Below, one piece after another: positions 42,696 through 51,197 of a stretch of DNA of 64,000 nucleotides. Position numbers and translations under genes: made by a program. Source of the stretch: Pokkaliibacter sp. MBI-7 (GTDB lineage Bacteria > Pseudomonadota > Gammaproteobacteria > Pseudomonadales > Balneatricaceae). The stretch lies in contig NZ_JARVTG010000001.1 in assembly GCF_029846635.1 (NCBI RefSeq), positions 901,001 to 965,000 on the forward strand, in the 5' to 3' direction. The notes beneath the pieces are model-generated. The model was not told where the DNA came from. It worked only from the letters and a program-made list of their open reading frames with translations, and searched no databases. Every line of letters starts with the position of its first letter. Position 1 is the first letter of the stretch.

Positions 42696-44000
42696 ATTTC
42701 TGGTCGGATACTTGGACGGCTTGGGCTTGACCACCCACGGGTAACTGCGCTCCTCACGTCGATGAGGCAGGACGTAGTGCATGGCCGAAGCCTGTAGTTC
42801 AGCCAGGTAGCGAGGGATGTTGCCTGGATGATTCAAAGAGACCCCGTTCAAGAAGCCCAGGATCGCCCAGGTGCAGGCGGTGAAACTCATTTCGCAGGGG
42901 GAGATGCCAGGGCAGTGGCGACTCATTTCCAGCATTTGATAACGCAGCAGATTGTACCCCAGCAGTACGCCCCACAGCTCTTGTTCAATCATCTCCGGCG
43001 TTTTACTGCGCAGTGTGTAGTGACCCGCGAGCATGCCTTGCTTCATTTCTCGATAGCCCAATTCGATTTCCCAACGCTGGCTGTACAGATCCACGATGTC
43101 ATCTGGCGGAAAGCGCAGAGGATCGATCATCGAAGTCAGTACTTGCCGGACTTTGCCCTTGATGGTCTTGCTTAATAACCTGGCCTGTAGCGTGTCGGGC
43201 AGCTCGGGCCATTGCTTACGCGCCTGCGGCGAGGTCTTCAGCGAGACGATGGCATCCTGGCGCCCCAGCTTGTATAGCACCTCATATTGAGCATCCTTGC
43301 GCAGCGGCAGTAGCCAATGGCGCTGAGTGCCTGTTTGTTGCCAGCGATGAAGAAGCCCCAGCGAATAGAAGCCACGGTCGAACAAGGTCAGTGAGTGGTC
43401 GGGTGTACTGTCGATCAGTTGTTCGGCCAGTTTCATCTCGTTGCTGTGGTAACCGGCAAAAGCGCTACTCACCAGCATGTGGCTGGTCAGTTCCATCTGG
43501 CAGACCATGCGCACTTGGGGATAGCCGGTATCGCCATGCTGATTACTGGCGCTGCCATAGTGCTTGCGGTTGTCGTCCGTATCCGCTGTGCGCCAGACCA
43601 CGCCATCGACACTGAGCAGGCGCAAACCCGCCCAGGTGGGGTGATTGGCGCTGGCATGCCAGCGTTGTTGCGTCAGGGAAAAGACTTCTCGCACCGCCGC
43701 ACTGCCCAGGCGCTGCCGACCTTGCACGATGGCACTGGGTGCCACCAGTGGCCTCTGCCCAGGCAGCATGATGTCCATACGACTCGCAGCATCCCAGGCC
43801 GACATCCGGCGAAACAACGCCATGGCGATCACGCACCAGATCATGGACTCAAGAGGGAGGCGTCGCTTACGTATGGTCGCCACTCCCGCCGTTTCCAGTG
43901 CGGTGCTGACCAGGTCTGGATCAAGCAGCGCCCCCAGTTCATCAAGGGCGTGAGTAGTAGAAGCGGCTTCGTGAGTCAGTGCCAAGGCGCGGGACAGTCG
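42672..44000 (-). CDS. IS4-family transposase
   Basis: A 442-residue DDE transposase: an N-terminal IS4 domain (MRLSRALALTHE... with LPLESMIWCVIAMALFRRMS), the first catalytic Asp in LLSVDGVVWRT, the second in LTLFDRGFYS, and the YREK-type signature YSQRWEIELGYREMKQ with the catalytic Glu. The frame is open upstream to 44030 (10 more residues). The stop lies within the left inverted repeat. It appears intact and possibly active. Confidence 0.95.
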   Translation of the reverse strand, partial: RLSRALALTHEAASTTHALDELGALLDPDLVSTALETAGVATIRKRRLPLESMIWCVIAMALFRRMSAWDAASRMDIMLPGQRPLVAPSAIVQGRQRLGSAAVREVFSLTQQRWHASANHPTWAGLRLLSVDGVVWRTADTDDNRKHYGSASNQHGDTGYPQVRMVCQMELTSHMLVSSAFAGYHSNEMKLAEQLIDSTPDHSLTLFDRGFYSLGLLHRWQQTGTQRHWLLPLRKDAQYEVLYKLGRQDAIVSLKTSPQARKQWPELPDTLQARLLSKTIKGKVRQVLTSMIDPLRFPPDDIVDLYSQRWEIELGYREMKQGMLAGHYTLRSKTPEMIEQELWGVLLGYNLLRYQMLEMSRHCPGISPCEMSFTACTWAILGFLNGVSLNHPGNIPRYLAELQASAMHYVLPHRREERSYPWVVKPKPSKYPTRNKNASQLN

Positions 44001-44132
44001 CATAAAAAATCCGATGCTCAAAACAAGCATCGGATTTTCGTTTCAGGGCGCAAAAGGTCAAGCTGTTGGGCTTAACTGACTGGCATTACCCATTTCGGGC
44101 TCTTTTCTACTGACAAAACTCATAAAAAACAA

Positions 44133-44474
44133 CTAGTTAGACTTTCTTTTACACAAACCAAAGAGGATCGGCACAAGGCCAATAATCAACGCCGACAGGT
44201 AGCCATTCAATTGGTAATAACACCCAAACTCTGACTCTACCGCACTCAGAAAACTCGGATCAGCCCCTGCATCATAAACACCATAGGCCATAAATAACGA
44301 CACCAGGATGGCCAGTAGCAGAAAGCCTTTCCATAATCGGGCTAGTAGCGAGAACCCCATGCAGAGAGCCAATGCCAGCCCCCACATAGAAGGATAAGAC
44401 GGCATTTTGTCTGCTACCTCAGCGAAGCAAAGTGAGGGGGCAAGAGTGGTCAGCACCGACAGATAAGCCTTCAC
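44133..44474 (-). CDS. Small membrane protein, candidate immunity partner of the Tlde1-like protein
   Basis: A 113-residue protein with a signal-like N terminus (MKAYLSVLTTLAPSLCFA), then hydrophobic segments at about residues 31-43, 48-66 and 92-108, and a basic tail KRKSN. No family is recognised. Its start overlaps the stop of the L,D-transpeptidase-like gene by four bases. Known Tlde1 effectors are followed by an envelope-located immunity protein, so immunity is the natural guess. No sequence evidence shows binding. Confidence 0.55.
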   Translation of the reverse strand: MKAYLSVLTTLAPSLCFAEVADKMPSYPSMWGLALALCMGFSLLARLWKGFLLLAILVSLFMAYGVYDAGADPSFLSAVESEFGCYYQLNGYLSALIIGLVPILFGLCKRKSN

Positions 44475-44908
44475 CCCTTTACCTCAACTTCTATCTTTTT
44501 CTGACTGGCCTGAATCATGGCAGCTAAGCGGTCAGTGGTTTGATTACCCAAAACCCCGCCACCTACATCAATACAGCCCGCTGATCCTTCCATATCCCCA
44601 CCGTGCAAAAAGAAATTGTCACGCCCAAAGGTCTTTGTGGCAGGCACTGGATGCAGCCTGACTCGCCAGTCACCCCAGTCTCCACGCATTCTGCGAGCCA
44701 GATCGCCAACGATACCGGGATCACTGAACTCTGTCGGCGAGATGTAATATTTTCCAACTGGGATGGGGTCTTCGAATGGCTTAATCAAACATGCGTCTGA
44801 GGACTTATTCATGCACTCTCCACACTCACTGGTAGCGCGTAAAGTCATGGAAAAACAAGGAGTTGAGGCCATAAGAAGCCCCTTTGAGATACTGAAAACG
44901 ATCTTCAT
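44471..44908 (-). CDS. Tlde1-like L,D-transpeptidase/carboxypeptidase (DUF2778), possible secreted toxin
   Basis: A 145-residue protein. The C-terminal two thirds show DPIPVGKYYI (residues 47-56), WGDWRVRLHPVPATKTFGR and FFLHGGDMEGSAGCIDVG with His102 and catalytic Cys112. This is the layout of the Tlde1/DUF2778 family, whose founding member is a type VI secretion effector that damages peptidoglycan. AAGGA stands before the ATG at 44908; the frame stays open to 45058, but those 50 residues do not look like a conserved domain. The N terminus has several cysteines and a weak export signal. No T6SS genes are in the window. Confidence 0.65.
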   Translation of the reverse strand: MKIVFSISKGLLMASTPCFSMTLRATSECGECMNKSSDACLIKPFEDPIPVGKYYISPTEFSDPGIVGDLARRMRGDWGDWRVRLHPVPATKTFGRDNFFLHGGDMEGSAGCIDVGGGVLGNQTTDRLAAMIQASQKKIEVEVKG

Positions 44909-45083
44909 ACACATCCTTATGTCAGGCTGAATACGACGGCTATCAACATACTGGCAAAACCAGCACTCAATACTCACCGAATACCCAGAACCTACAGCTG
45001 CCCTGCTGATGAGAAAAACGGTGGCATGCCAACCTTGCCATACCCCGTTCACAAGCACATCAAAAGCGCCTTTTACCCGCTAA

Positions 45084-45782
45084 TCAAACCGTCTTGATAC
45101 CACAGCCCTTGAGGACAACACGGGTAATCAGCTCCACCGCGTTTTCGTATTCCTCATCGGCCATTTCGGCCTTACCCAGCAATGTGGTGATTTGCGCACT
45201 GAAATCGGCATAGGTTTGGGTGGATGACCACAGCATAAACAGCAGATGTTCGGGATTAATGGGGTCCATCCAGCCTTTGGCAATCCAGCTGCGAATTACC
45301 CGACAGGTATCGAGAAACTGCTGCTTTAATTTCCCACCCAACAATTCGCGGATATTTTCTGCACCATGAATGACTTCAGTGGCAAATATCTTGGAAGCAT
45401 GAGGGTATTCCTTGGATTGCTGCACCTTGGCCAGAATATAGTTGCGCAATGCTTCTTTCGGGTGAACGTCTTCAGTCATGGACTTCATATCATCCATCCA
45501 GACCACCAGAATATGATCCAGCACCGCCTGATATAGCCCGGCTTTATTGTGAAAGTAATAAAGCACATTGGCTTTGGGCAGATTGGCCTCTTCAGCAATT
45601 GCCGCCAGCGTGGTACCGGAAAATCCCTTTTCTGCAAACAGACGTTCGGCCGTACTGATAATATGCGTCACATTTTCCTGACGTATATCTGCCAGTGCCC
45701 GGCGTTCTTTACGTGGTTTACGCCCTGACTGAGCTGGGGGCATATCAGCCAATTCGGCTTTTAACTGATCTTTATTAGACAT
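45084..45782 (-). CDS. rutR: TetR-family repressor of pyrimidine catabolism (RutR-like)
   Basis: A 232-residue TetR regulator that I recognise as RutR-like. It has the DNA-binding part IISTAERLFAEKGFSGTTLAAIAEEANLPKANVLYYFHNKAGLYQAVLDHIL and the effector domain with IFATEVIHGAENIRELLGGKLKQQF. RutR of E. coli binds TTGACCA-N2-TGGTCAA and is released by uracil or thymine. The start at 45782 avoids 39 extra N-terminal residues of unlike composition. Matching palindromes lie before preT, hydA and the ureidopropionase gene. Specific ligand response is inferred. Confidence 0.85.
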   Translation of the reverse strand: MSNKDQLKAELADMPPAQSGRKPRKERRALADIRQENVTHIISTAERLFAEKGFSGTTLAAIAEEANLPKANVLYYFHNKAGLYQAVLDHILVVWMDDMKSMTEDVHPKEALRNYILAKVQQSKEYPHASKIFATEVIHGAENIRELLGGKLKQQFLDTCRVIRSWIAKGWMDPINPEHLLFMLWSSTQTYADFSAQITTLLGKAEMADEEYENAVELITRVVLKGCGIKTV

Positions 45783-46155
45783 CTTTCGTACAGGCTCCCT
45801 GCACCGCAACGTATCATCAATACGTTTTTTGTGTGCAAAAACTGGGCGAATTTTTGGGTGTCTGCGTAACACACGTGTTTCCCGCTGTTGCCAGACCACC
45901 CATTTATTTCTTCTCTTGACCAGGCAGACAGCATAGCTGCTTCCCTAAACCATTGATATTGTTTCCTGCCCTTCTTTAGACGAAGAACAGACACCACCTT
46001 CTGACCAATTGGTCAGAAGGTGGCACAGTGTCTGCATAGGTCTATCCCGATTAGCCATGACCGTATTACCAGCAGTAGTAGTCCCATAAAAGGCCGCGGC
46101 TTCGCCGCCATGCCAGATAAATGCAGCACCATAACTACAAACCGAGGTCAGAACC
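45783..46155. other. Divergent control region of rutR and preT
   Basis: A 373-base region without a gene. The main feature is the 30-bp palindrome listed separately. Confidence 0.6.
45994..46023. promoter_or_regulatory. RutR-like operator, 30-bp perfect palindrome
   Basis: A perfect 30-bp palindrome centred between 46008 and 46009. Its core TCTGACCAATTGGTCAGA contains the RutR-type TGACCA-N2-TGGTCA. It stands between rutR and preT and probably controls both. Confidence 0.8.
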
Positions 46156-47517
46156 GTGATCAAATCACTCAGCCATCTTCCCACTGCGGAAGCGAGCCAG
46201 GACGCCCTGGCCGGGCAGTTCACCGATCTGCATCCGCCGCTGAATCAACGTCAGGCGGAAATCGAAAGTGCACGCTGTCTGTATTGCTATGACGCGCCCT
46301 GCGTCAATGCCTGCCCTTCCGACATCAATATTCCGCGCTTTATCCGCAACATCGCTCAGGACAATATCAACGGCGCCGCACAGACCATTCTGGAGTCCAA
46401 CATTCTGGGCGGGAGCTGTGCCCGGGTCTGCCCCACCGAAGTACTGTGCGAACAGGCTTGCGTCCGTAATCACAGTGACGAGTGCGAGCCGGTGAAAATT
46501 GGCCTGTTGCAGCGCTACGCCACCGATAACATGCAGTTCAGCAGCCACCCGTTCAAACGTGCCGCTGCTACCGGCAAGACCGTCGCGGTTGTCGGCGCCG
46601 GCCCTGCCGGGTTGTCCTGTGCACACCGGCTGGCCATGCTCGGCAATCAGGTGGTGATCTTTGAAGCCCAGGGCAAGCCCGGCGGCCTCAACGAATACGG
46701 CATCGCCAAGTACAAGATGACCGACAACTTCGCCCAGAAAGAGGTGGAGTTCCTGCTGCAGATTGGCGGTATTGAACTGCGCTACGGCCTTGCGCTGGGC
46801 CACAACCTGTCTTTGCAGGAATTGCAGAAGGACTACGACGCCGTATTCCTCGGCATTGGTCTGGGCGCCAGCCGTCAGCTGGGTCTGACCGGCGAAGATG
46901 CGCCCGGGCTGATGGCGGCCGTGGACTACATTAAAGAGCTGCGTCAGGCCGATGACCTCACTGCGCTGCCTGTGGCCAAACGTGCAGTGGTCATCGGCGC
47001 AGGCAACACTGCTATCGATATGGCCGTGCAGATGGCACGGCTGGGTGCTGATCAGGTCACGCTGGTGTATCGCCGTGGCACTGAGTCCATGTCAGCCACC
47101 GAGCACGAACAGGACATCGCCAAGGCCAATCAGGTCAAGATCGTTACCTGGGCCCAGCCCAAGGAAGTGCTGCTGGATGACAGCGGCAAAGTCAGCGCAA
47201 TGCGCTTCGAGAAAACCGTGCTGGATGCCAGCGGCAAGCTGACAGGCACCGGCGAACTGCTGGATATTCCCGCTGATGGCGTATTCAAGGCCATTGGTCA
47301 AACCTTTGATGAAAGCAGCCTGAATGACGTCAACCTCGGCCGCGATGACGATCGGATCCGCATCGATGACGGTTTCCGTACCAGCCTGTCCGGCGTCTAT
47401 GCCGGTGGCGACTGTGTGGCCCCCGGTGAAGACCTCACTGTGCAGGCCGTACAGCACGGCAAACTGGCGGCAATGAGTATTCACCAGGACCTGATGACTA
47501 ACGTGGAGGCCGCGTGA
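46156..47517 (+). CDS. preT: Dihydropyrimidine dehydrogenase, NAD(P)H-oxidising subunit PreT
   Basis: A 453-residue flavoprotein of the glutamate-synthase small-subunit type. The N-terminal Fe-S domain has CLYCYDAPCVNACP (about residues 38-51) and GGSCARVCPTEVLCEQACVR. The FAD site is VAVVGAGPAGLSCAHRL, the second dinucleotide site VVIGAGNTAIDMAVQMARLGA, and the FAD-closing motif VYAGGDCV lies near the C terminus. With PreA it reduces uracil and thymine to the dihydro forms. Its stop overlaps the start of preA. Confidence 0.94.
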   Translation: MIKSLSHLPTAEASQDALAGQFTDLHPPLNQRQAEIESARCLYCYDAPCVNACPSDINIPRFIRNIAQDNINGAAQTILESNILGGSCARVCPTEVLCEQACVRNHSDECEPVKIGLLQRYATDNMQFSSHPFKRAAATGKTVAVVGAGPAGLSCAHRLAMLGNQVVIFEAQGKPGGLNEYGIAKYKMTDNFAQKEVEFLLQIGGIELRYGLALGHNLSLQELQKDYDAVFLGIGLGASRQLGLTGEDAPGLMAAVDYIKELRQADDLTALPVAKRAVVIGAGNTAIDMAVQMARLGADQVTLVYRRGTESMSATEHEQDIAKANQVKIVTWAQPKEVLLDDSGKVSAMRFEKTVLDASGKLTGTGELLDIPADGVFKAIGQTFDESSLNDVNLGRDDDRIRIDDGFRTSLSGVYAGGDCVAPGEDLTVQAVQHGKLAAMSIHQDLMTNVEAA

Positions 47518-48791
47518 TGGCTGACTTGAGCATAAATTTCGCGGGCATCAAAGCACCCAACCCCTTCTGGCTGGCCTCTGCTCCTCCCACCGACAAAGCC
47601 TATAACGTCGTGCGTGCCTATGAGGCGGGCTGGGGCGGCGTGGTGTGGAAAACCCTGGGGGAAGATCCCGCCGCGGTGAACGTCTCCTCGCGCTATTCCG
47701 CCATCTACGGCAAGAACAAGGAGGTGCTGGGCTTCAACAACATTGAGCTGATCACCGACCGCAGTCTGGAAATCAACCTGCGTGAAATCGAGCAGGTGAA
47801 GAAAGACTGGCCAGACCGCGCGCTGGTGGTATCGCTGATGGTGCCCTGTGAAGAAGAATCATGGAAATACATCCTGCCACTGGTGGAAGCTACCGGCGCA
47901 GATGGTATCGAGCTGAACTTTGGCTGCCCCCACGGTATGCCTGAGCGCGGCATGGGTGCGGCGGTCGGTCAGGTGCCGGAATACGTGGAAATGGTCACCC
48001 GCTGGTGCAAGACCTACAGCAAGATGCCGGTGATCGTGAAACTGACCCCCAACATCACCGATATCCGTGGCCCGGCCCGTGCGGCATATAATGGCGGTGC
48101 CGACGCGGTATCACTGATCAATACCATCAACTCCATCACCTCCATTGACCTTGACCAGATGGTGGCACGCCCCATCGTGGGTGGCCGCAGCACCCACGGC
48201 GGTTACTGCGGCCCGGCGGTCAAACCCATTGCCATGAACATGGTGGCCGAAATTGCCCGTGACCCAGCCACAGCAGGCATCCCCATTTCCGGTATCGGTG
48301 GCATTGGCAGCTGGCGTGATGCGGCGGAGTTTATCGCTCTCGGCGCCAGCTCGGTGCAGGTCTGCACGGCGGCGATGCTGTATGGCTTCCGCATTGTCGA
48401 AGAAATGAAGGATGGTCTGTCGCGCTGGATGGACGAAAAAGGCTACAACAGCATTGCCGACTTCAGTGGTAAGGCTATCCCCAATACCACGGACTGGAAG
48501 TATCTGGATATGAACTACAAGGTCATCGCCCAGATCGATCAGGACAAATGTATCGGTTGTGGCCGCTGCTACATCGCCTGCGAAGACACCTCGCACCAGT
48601 CCATTGCCAATCTGCTGCAGGACAATGGCACCCACAAATACGAGGTAAAAGAGGAAGAGTGCGTAGGCTGTAACCTGTGCCAGATCACCTGCCCGGTCAC
48701 CGACTGTATCACCATGGTGCCGCAGGATACCGGCGAACCTTATATGAACTGGACACAAGACCCACGCAACCCGTTCCGCGAGGCCAGCTGA
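47517..48791 (+). CDS. preA: Dihydropyrimidine dehydrogenase, catalytic subunit PreA
   Basis: A 424-residue protein: a dihydroorotate-dehydrogenase-like FMN barrel with FAGIKAPNPFWLASAPPTD, the active-site cysteine in NFGCPHGMPERGMGAAVGQ, and GGRSTHGGYCGPAVKPIA. The C-terminal ferredoxin domain binds two 4Fe-4S clusters through CIGCGRCYIACEDT and CVGCNLCQITCPVTDC. It reduces the pyrimidine ring with electrons from PreT. GGAGG lies 7 bases before the ATG. Confidence 0.95.
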   Translation: MADLSINFAGIKAPNPFWLASAPPTDKAYNVVRAYEAGWGGVVWKTLGEDPAAVNVSSRYSAIYGKNKEVLGFNNIELITDRSLEINLREIEQVKKDWPDRALVVSLMVPCEEESWKYILPLVEATGADGIELNFGCPHGMPERGMGAAVGQVPEYVEMVTRWCKTYSKMPVIVKLTPNITDIRGPARAAYNGGADAVSLINTINSITSIDLDQMVARPIVGGRSTHGGYCGPAVKPIAMNMVAEIARDPATAGIPISGIGGIGSWRDAAEFIALGASSVQVCTAAMLYGFRIVEEMKDGLSRWMDEKGYNSIADFSGKAIPNTTDWKYLDMNYKVIAQIDQDKCIGCGRCYIACEDTSHQSIANLLQDNGTHKYEVKEEECVGCNLCQITCPVTDCITMVPQDTGEPYMNWTQDPRNPFREAS

Positions 48792-48827
48792 CAGCCCGCT
48801 TAGCCTTGCTCTGAGCGAGATAGCATT

Positions 48828-48856
48828 CAGCCCGGCACTGGCCGGGCTGATGTTTT
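48828..48856 (+). terminator. Rho-independent terminator of preTA
   Basis: CAGCCCGGC and GCCGGGCTG form a 9-bp stem with a 4-base loop, followed by ATGTTTTT. It lies between convergent genes. Confidence 0.85.
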
Positions 48857-48876
48857 TGCCTGTACCTGAGCCGTAA

Positions 48877-50850
48877 TCAGGTCACAAAGCGCCCCGCCAT
48901 GCCCTTCAACTGTGCTGCCAGCTGGCTCAGTTCTTCTGCCGCCTGACTGATGATCTGCCCTTCCATTGCCGTCTTGTCTGTGGATTCGCGCACCGCCAGC
49001 ATCGAGCGGGCAATCTGTTCACTGACCGTGGCCTGCTGTTCCGTGGCAGCAGCAATCTGCAGTGAGCGGTCGGAAATATCCGTCATCTTGCGGCGCAGCT
49101 CGGTCAGATTATTACTGACCTCACCGGTACGGGCCATGCTGTCATCGACCAGCCGCTTGGACACCTCCACATCCGTCACAGCCTTGTTGGAATCAGCCTG
49201 AAAACCCTGAATCATCGATTCAATTTCTCCTGTGGAGATCTGTGTCCGCTGCGCCAGTGAGCGCACTTCATCCGCCACCACGGCAAAGCCCCGCCCCTGC
49301 TCCCCGGCCCGCGCCGCTTCAATGGCCGCATTCAGCGCCAGCAGGTTGGTCTGCTCGGCAATGCCCTTGATGACATCAATGATATTGGCGATCTGATTAC
49401 TGCGGTTGTTCAGCCCCTGAATCGAACCGACGGCACTGTTGATCTGATTGACCGCCCGGGTGACCGCCTCAATCACCTGATCATTGAGACTGATACTGGC
49501 CTGCACCATACGATCAGCAAAGCCGGTGTGATCCGAGGTGGCTACTGCATTTTCAGACACCTGCTTGACCGTTACCGCCATCTGCTCGATGGCAGAGCTG
49601 ACGGTGAAAGCTTCCTGCTTCTGCAGGTTCAGATGCTGCTGGGTATTGCTGACCGTTTCGCTGGTCTGATGAGAAGAGTGACTGACCTGCTCACTGCTCA
49701 TCACAATCTGATGGATGGACTGACGGAACATATCGATCAGCTCGCTCAGCTGGCGGGCGATCGCCCCCAGCTCATCGAAGGTGATGACCTTGGCATGGGA
49801 GGTCAGATCATGCTCGGTGACGATGTGATTAATGCAGATGCCAATGTGCTCTATCTGCTGACGCAGCCCCCGAATAATCCAGATTCCCAGCCCGATCACC
49901 AGCAGTAACGACAAGGCTGTCAGTGACACCACCAGCCAAAGCGCCTGTGAAGCACTGCTGCGATAGAGACTACTGGCAGTCATCAACCCTTCCGCCAGCT
50001 CATCTTCAAATGTCTTCAGCTGGTTGATACGCACGGTGGCAGCCTGAAACCAGGCTTTGGCATCCTGACTGAACTCACGCTGCACAGCATGCTGGCGAAA
50101 CCCTTCCACCTCCTGCATGGCAGGTTGCCTGAGCAAAGCTTCCAGCTGAGACGCCTGCTCCGTGGTGGCCGAAGTACGAAAATCATCGGCATAAATCTGC
50201 TGACCGCTGACCAGGCGCAAAAAGCTGGCGTAAGCCAGATCACTCATGGCTCCCGCCCCGAAGCCATTGCTCAGGGCTGCTCGCTCCAGCCCGGCCAGCT
50301 CCTTCATCTGGATCAGGCTGTAATAGGTCTGCAGGCCCTGACTCAGCTCTACCGTTGGCGCGTGTTTGGAGGCATCGACAATCGTCGCAATCAGGTTGTG
50401 ATTGAGTCTGGTATAGAAACCGACGGCATCGGGAACGTTAAGAGTCTGGCCATCGACCTGCTGACGAATCTGCTCAAGCCTGGCCAACTGACTCTGAACA
50501 TCTTGCATGGTTTGCCGCAGCACCTCACTGGCCTGAGTGACATCCGCATTGTTGGTCAGATAGGCGTGCAGCTCACTGACACGCTGATCGGTCAGTAACC
50601 GCTGCTGCTTGAGCTCACTACCAAAGGTCTGTCCTTTCGAGCCCAGAAACCCCGCCGACATGCCCCGCTCTTTCTGCAGCTCATGGACCAGACGGCTATT
50701 CACGGTAGTCAGGGCAGTCTCGTTGTAGACCTGACTGGCTTTACCGGACTGATCAATATGGGTAGTAATCAGTTGCGCAGCAAAAATCAGCAGACAGAGC
50801 GCGGCGGGCAGTATCAGCAGTAGCAGTTTATGCAGCAGCTTCAGACGCAT
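48877..50850 (-). CDS. Methyl-accepting chemotaxis protein with NIT sensor domain
   Basis: A 657-residue receptor. A membrane span (residues 7-30) precedes a periplasmic all-helical NIT domain, marked by [20 protein letters not shown] near residue 60. A second span (about 310-335) leads to a HAMP-like linker and the cytoplasmic signalling domain. Its hairpin tip reads [40 protein letters not shown] in the usual form, apart from GIAEQTNL at its start. NIT domains sense nitrate/nitrite or related small ligands in several bacteria; the ligand here is unknown. GGAGG is 5 bases before the start. Confidence 0.92.
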   Translation of the reverse strand: [657 protein letters not shown]

Positions 50851-51197
50851 AGTGGCCTCCAGTAAACCCGCCAACCTCAGTGTCAGCGGCAGTACATCAA
50901 TCAATGGAAAGTCGTTGACGCCACAGCGGTGCGTCATGATTCAGAGAAAGAAGACTGGATTCGAAAATGCCGGTGCGCCCCGGCTCCTGGGGCCACAGTG
51001 GGAAACCAGTGACAGACATGTCGCCTGCCCTCAAGGTCAGCCGTTGTCGCGATAATGACAGTGGCTGACGCCATTTAGGCAACATGCTCTATGTTGAATT
51101 AGTTCAGCCTGGGAGTTTAGTCAAATGCCTCCCGCTACTGTTCGTATTGAACAGCAGCGGAAGCGGGATTACGGAGGGAAGGTCAGAAAGGTCGTAC
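50851..51197. other. Intergenic region between the chemoreceptor gene and pncB
   Basis: 347 bases without a convincing gene. It holds the hairpin arms CCGCTACTGTTC (51132-51143) and GAACAGCAGCGG (51149-51160), which lie 3' of pncB and may end its transcript, and the upstream region of the chemoreceptor gene. Confidence 0.5.

Larger units (their letters stand above)
42663..44088 (-). mobile_element. IS4-family insertion sequence, complete
   Basis: A 1426-bp element with perfect 18-bp terminal inverted repeats (TAATGCCAGTCAGTTAAG at 42663-42680 and its complement at 44071-44088). It is flanked by the 11-bp target duplication CCCATTTCGGG (42652-42662 and 44089-44099). It carries one transposase gene. 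The intact duplication and open frame point to a recent insertion. Confidence 0.95.
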
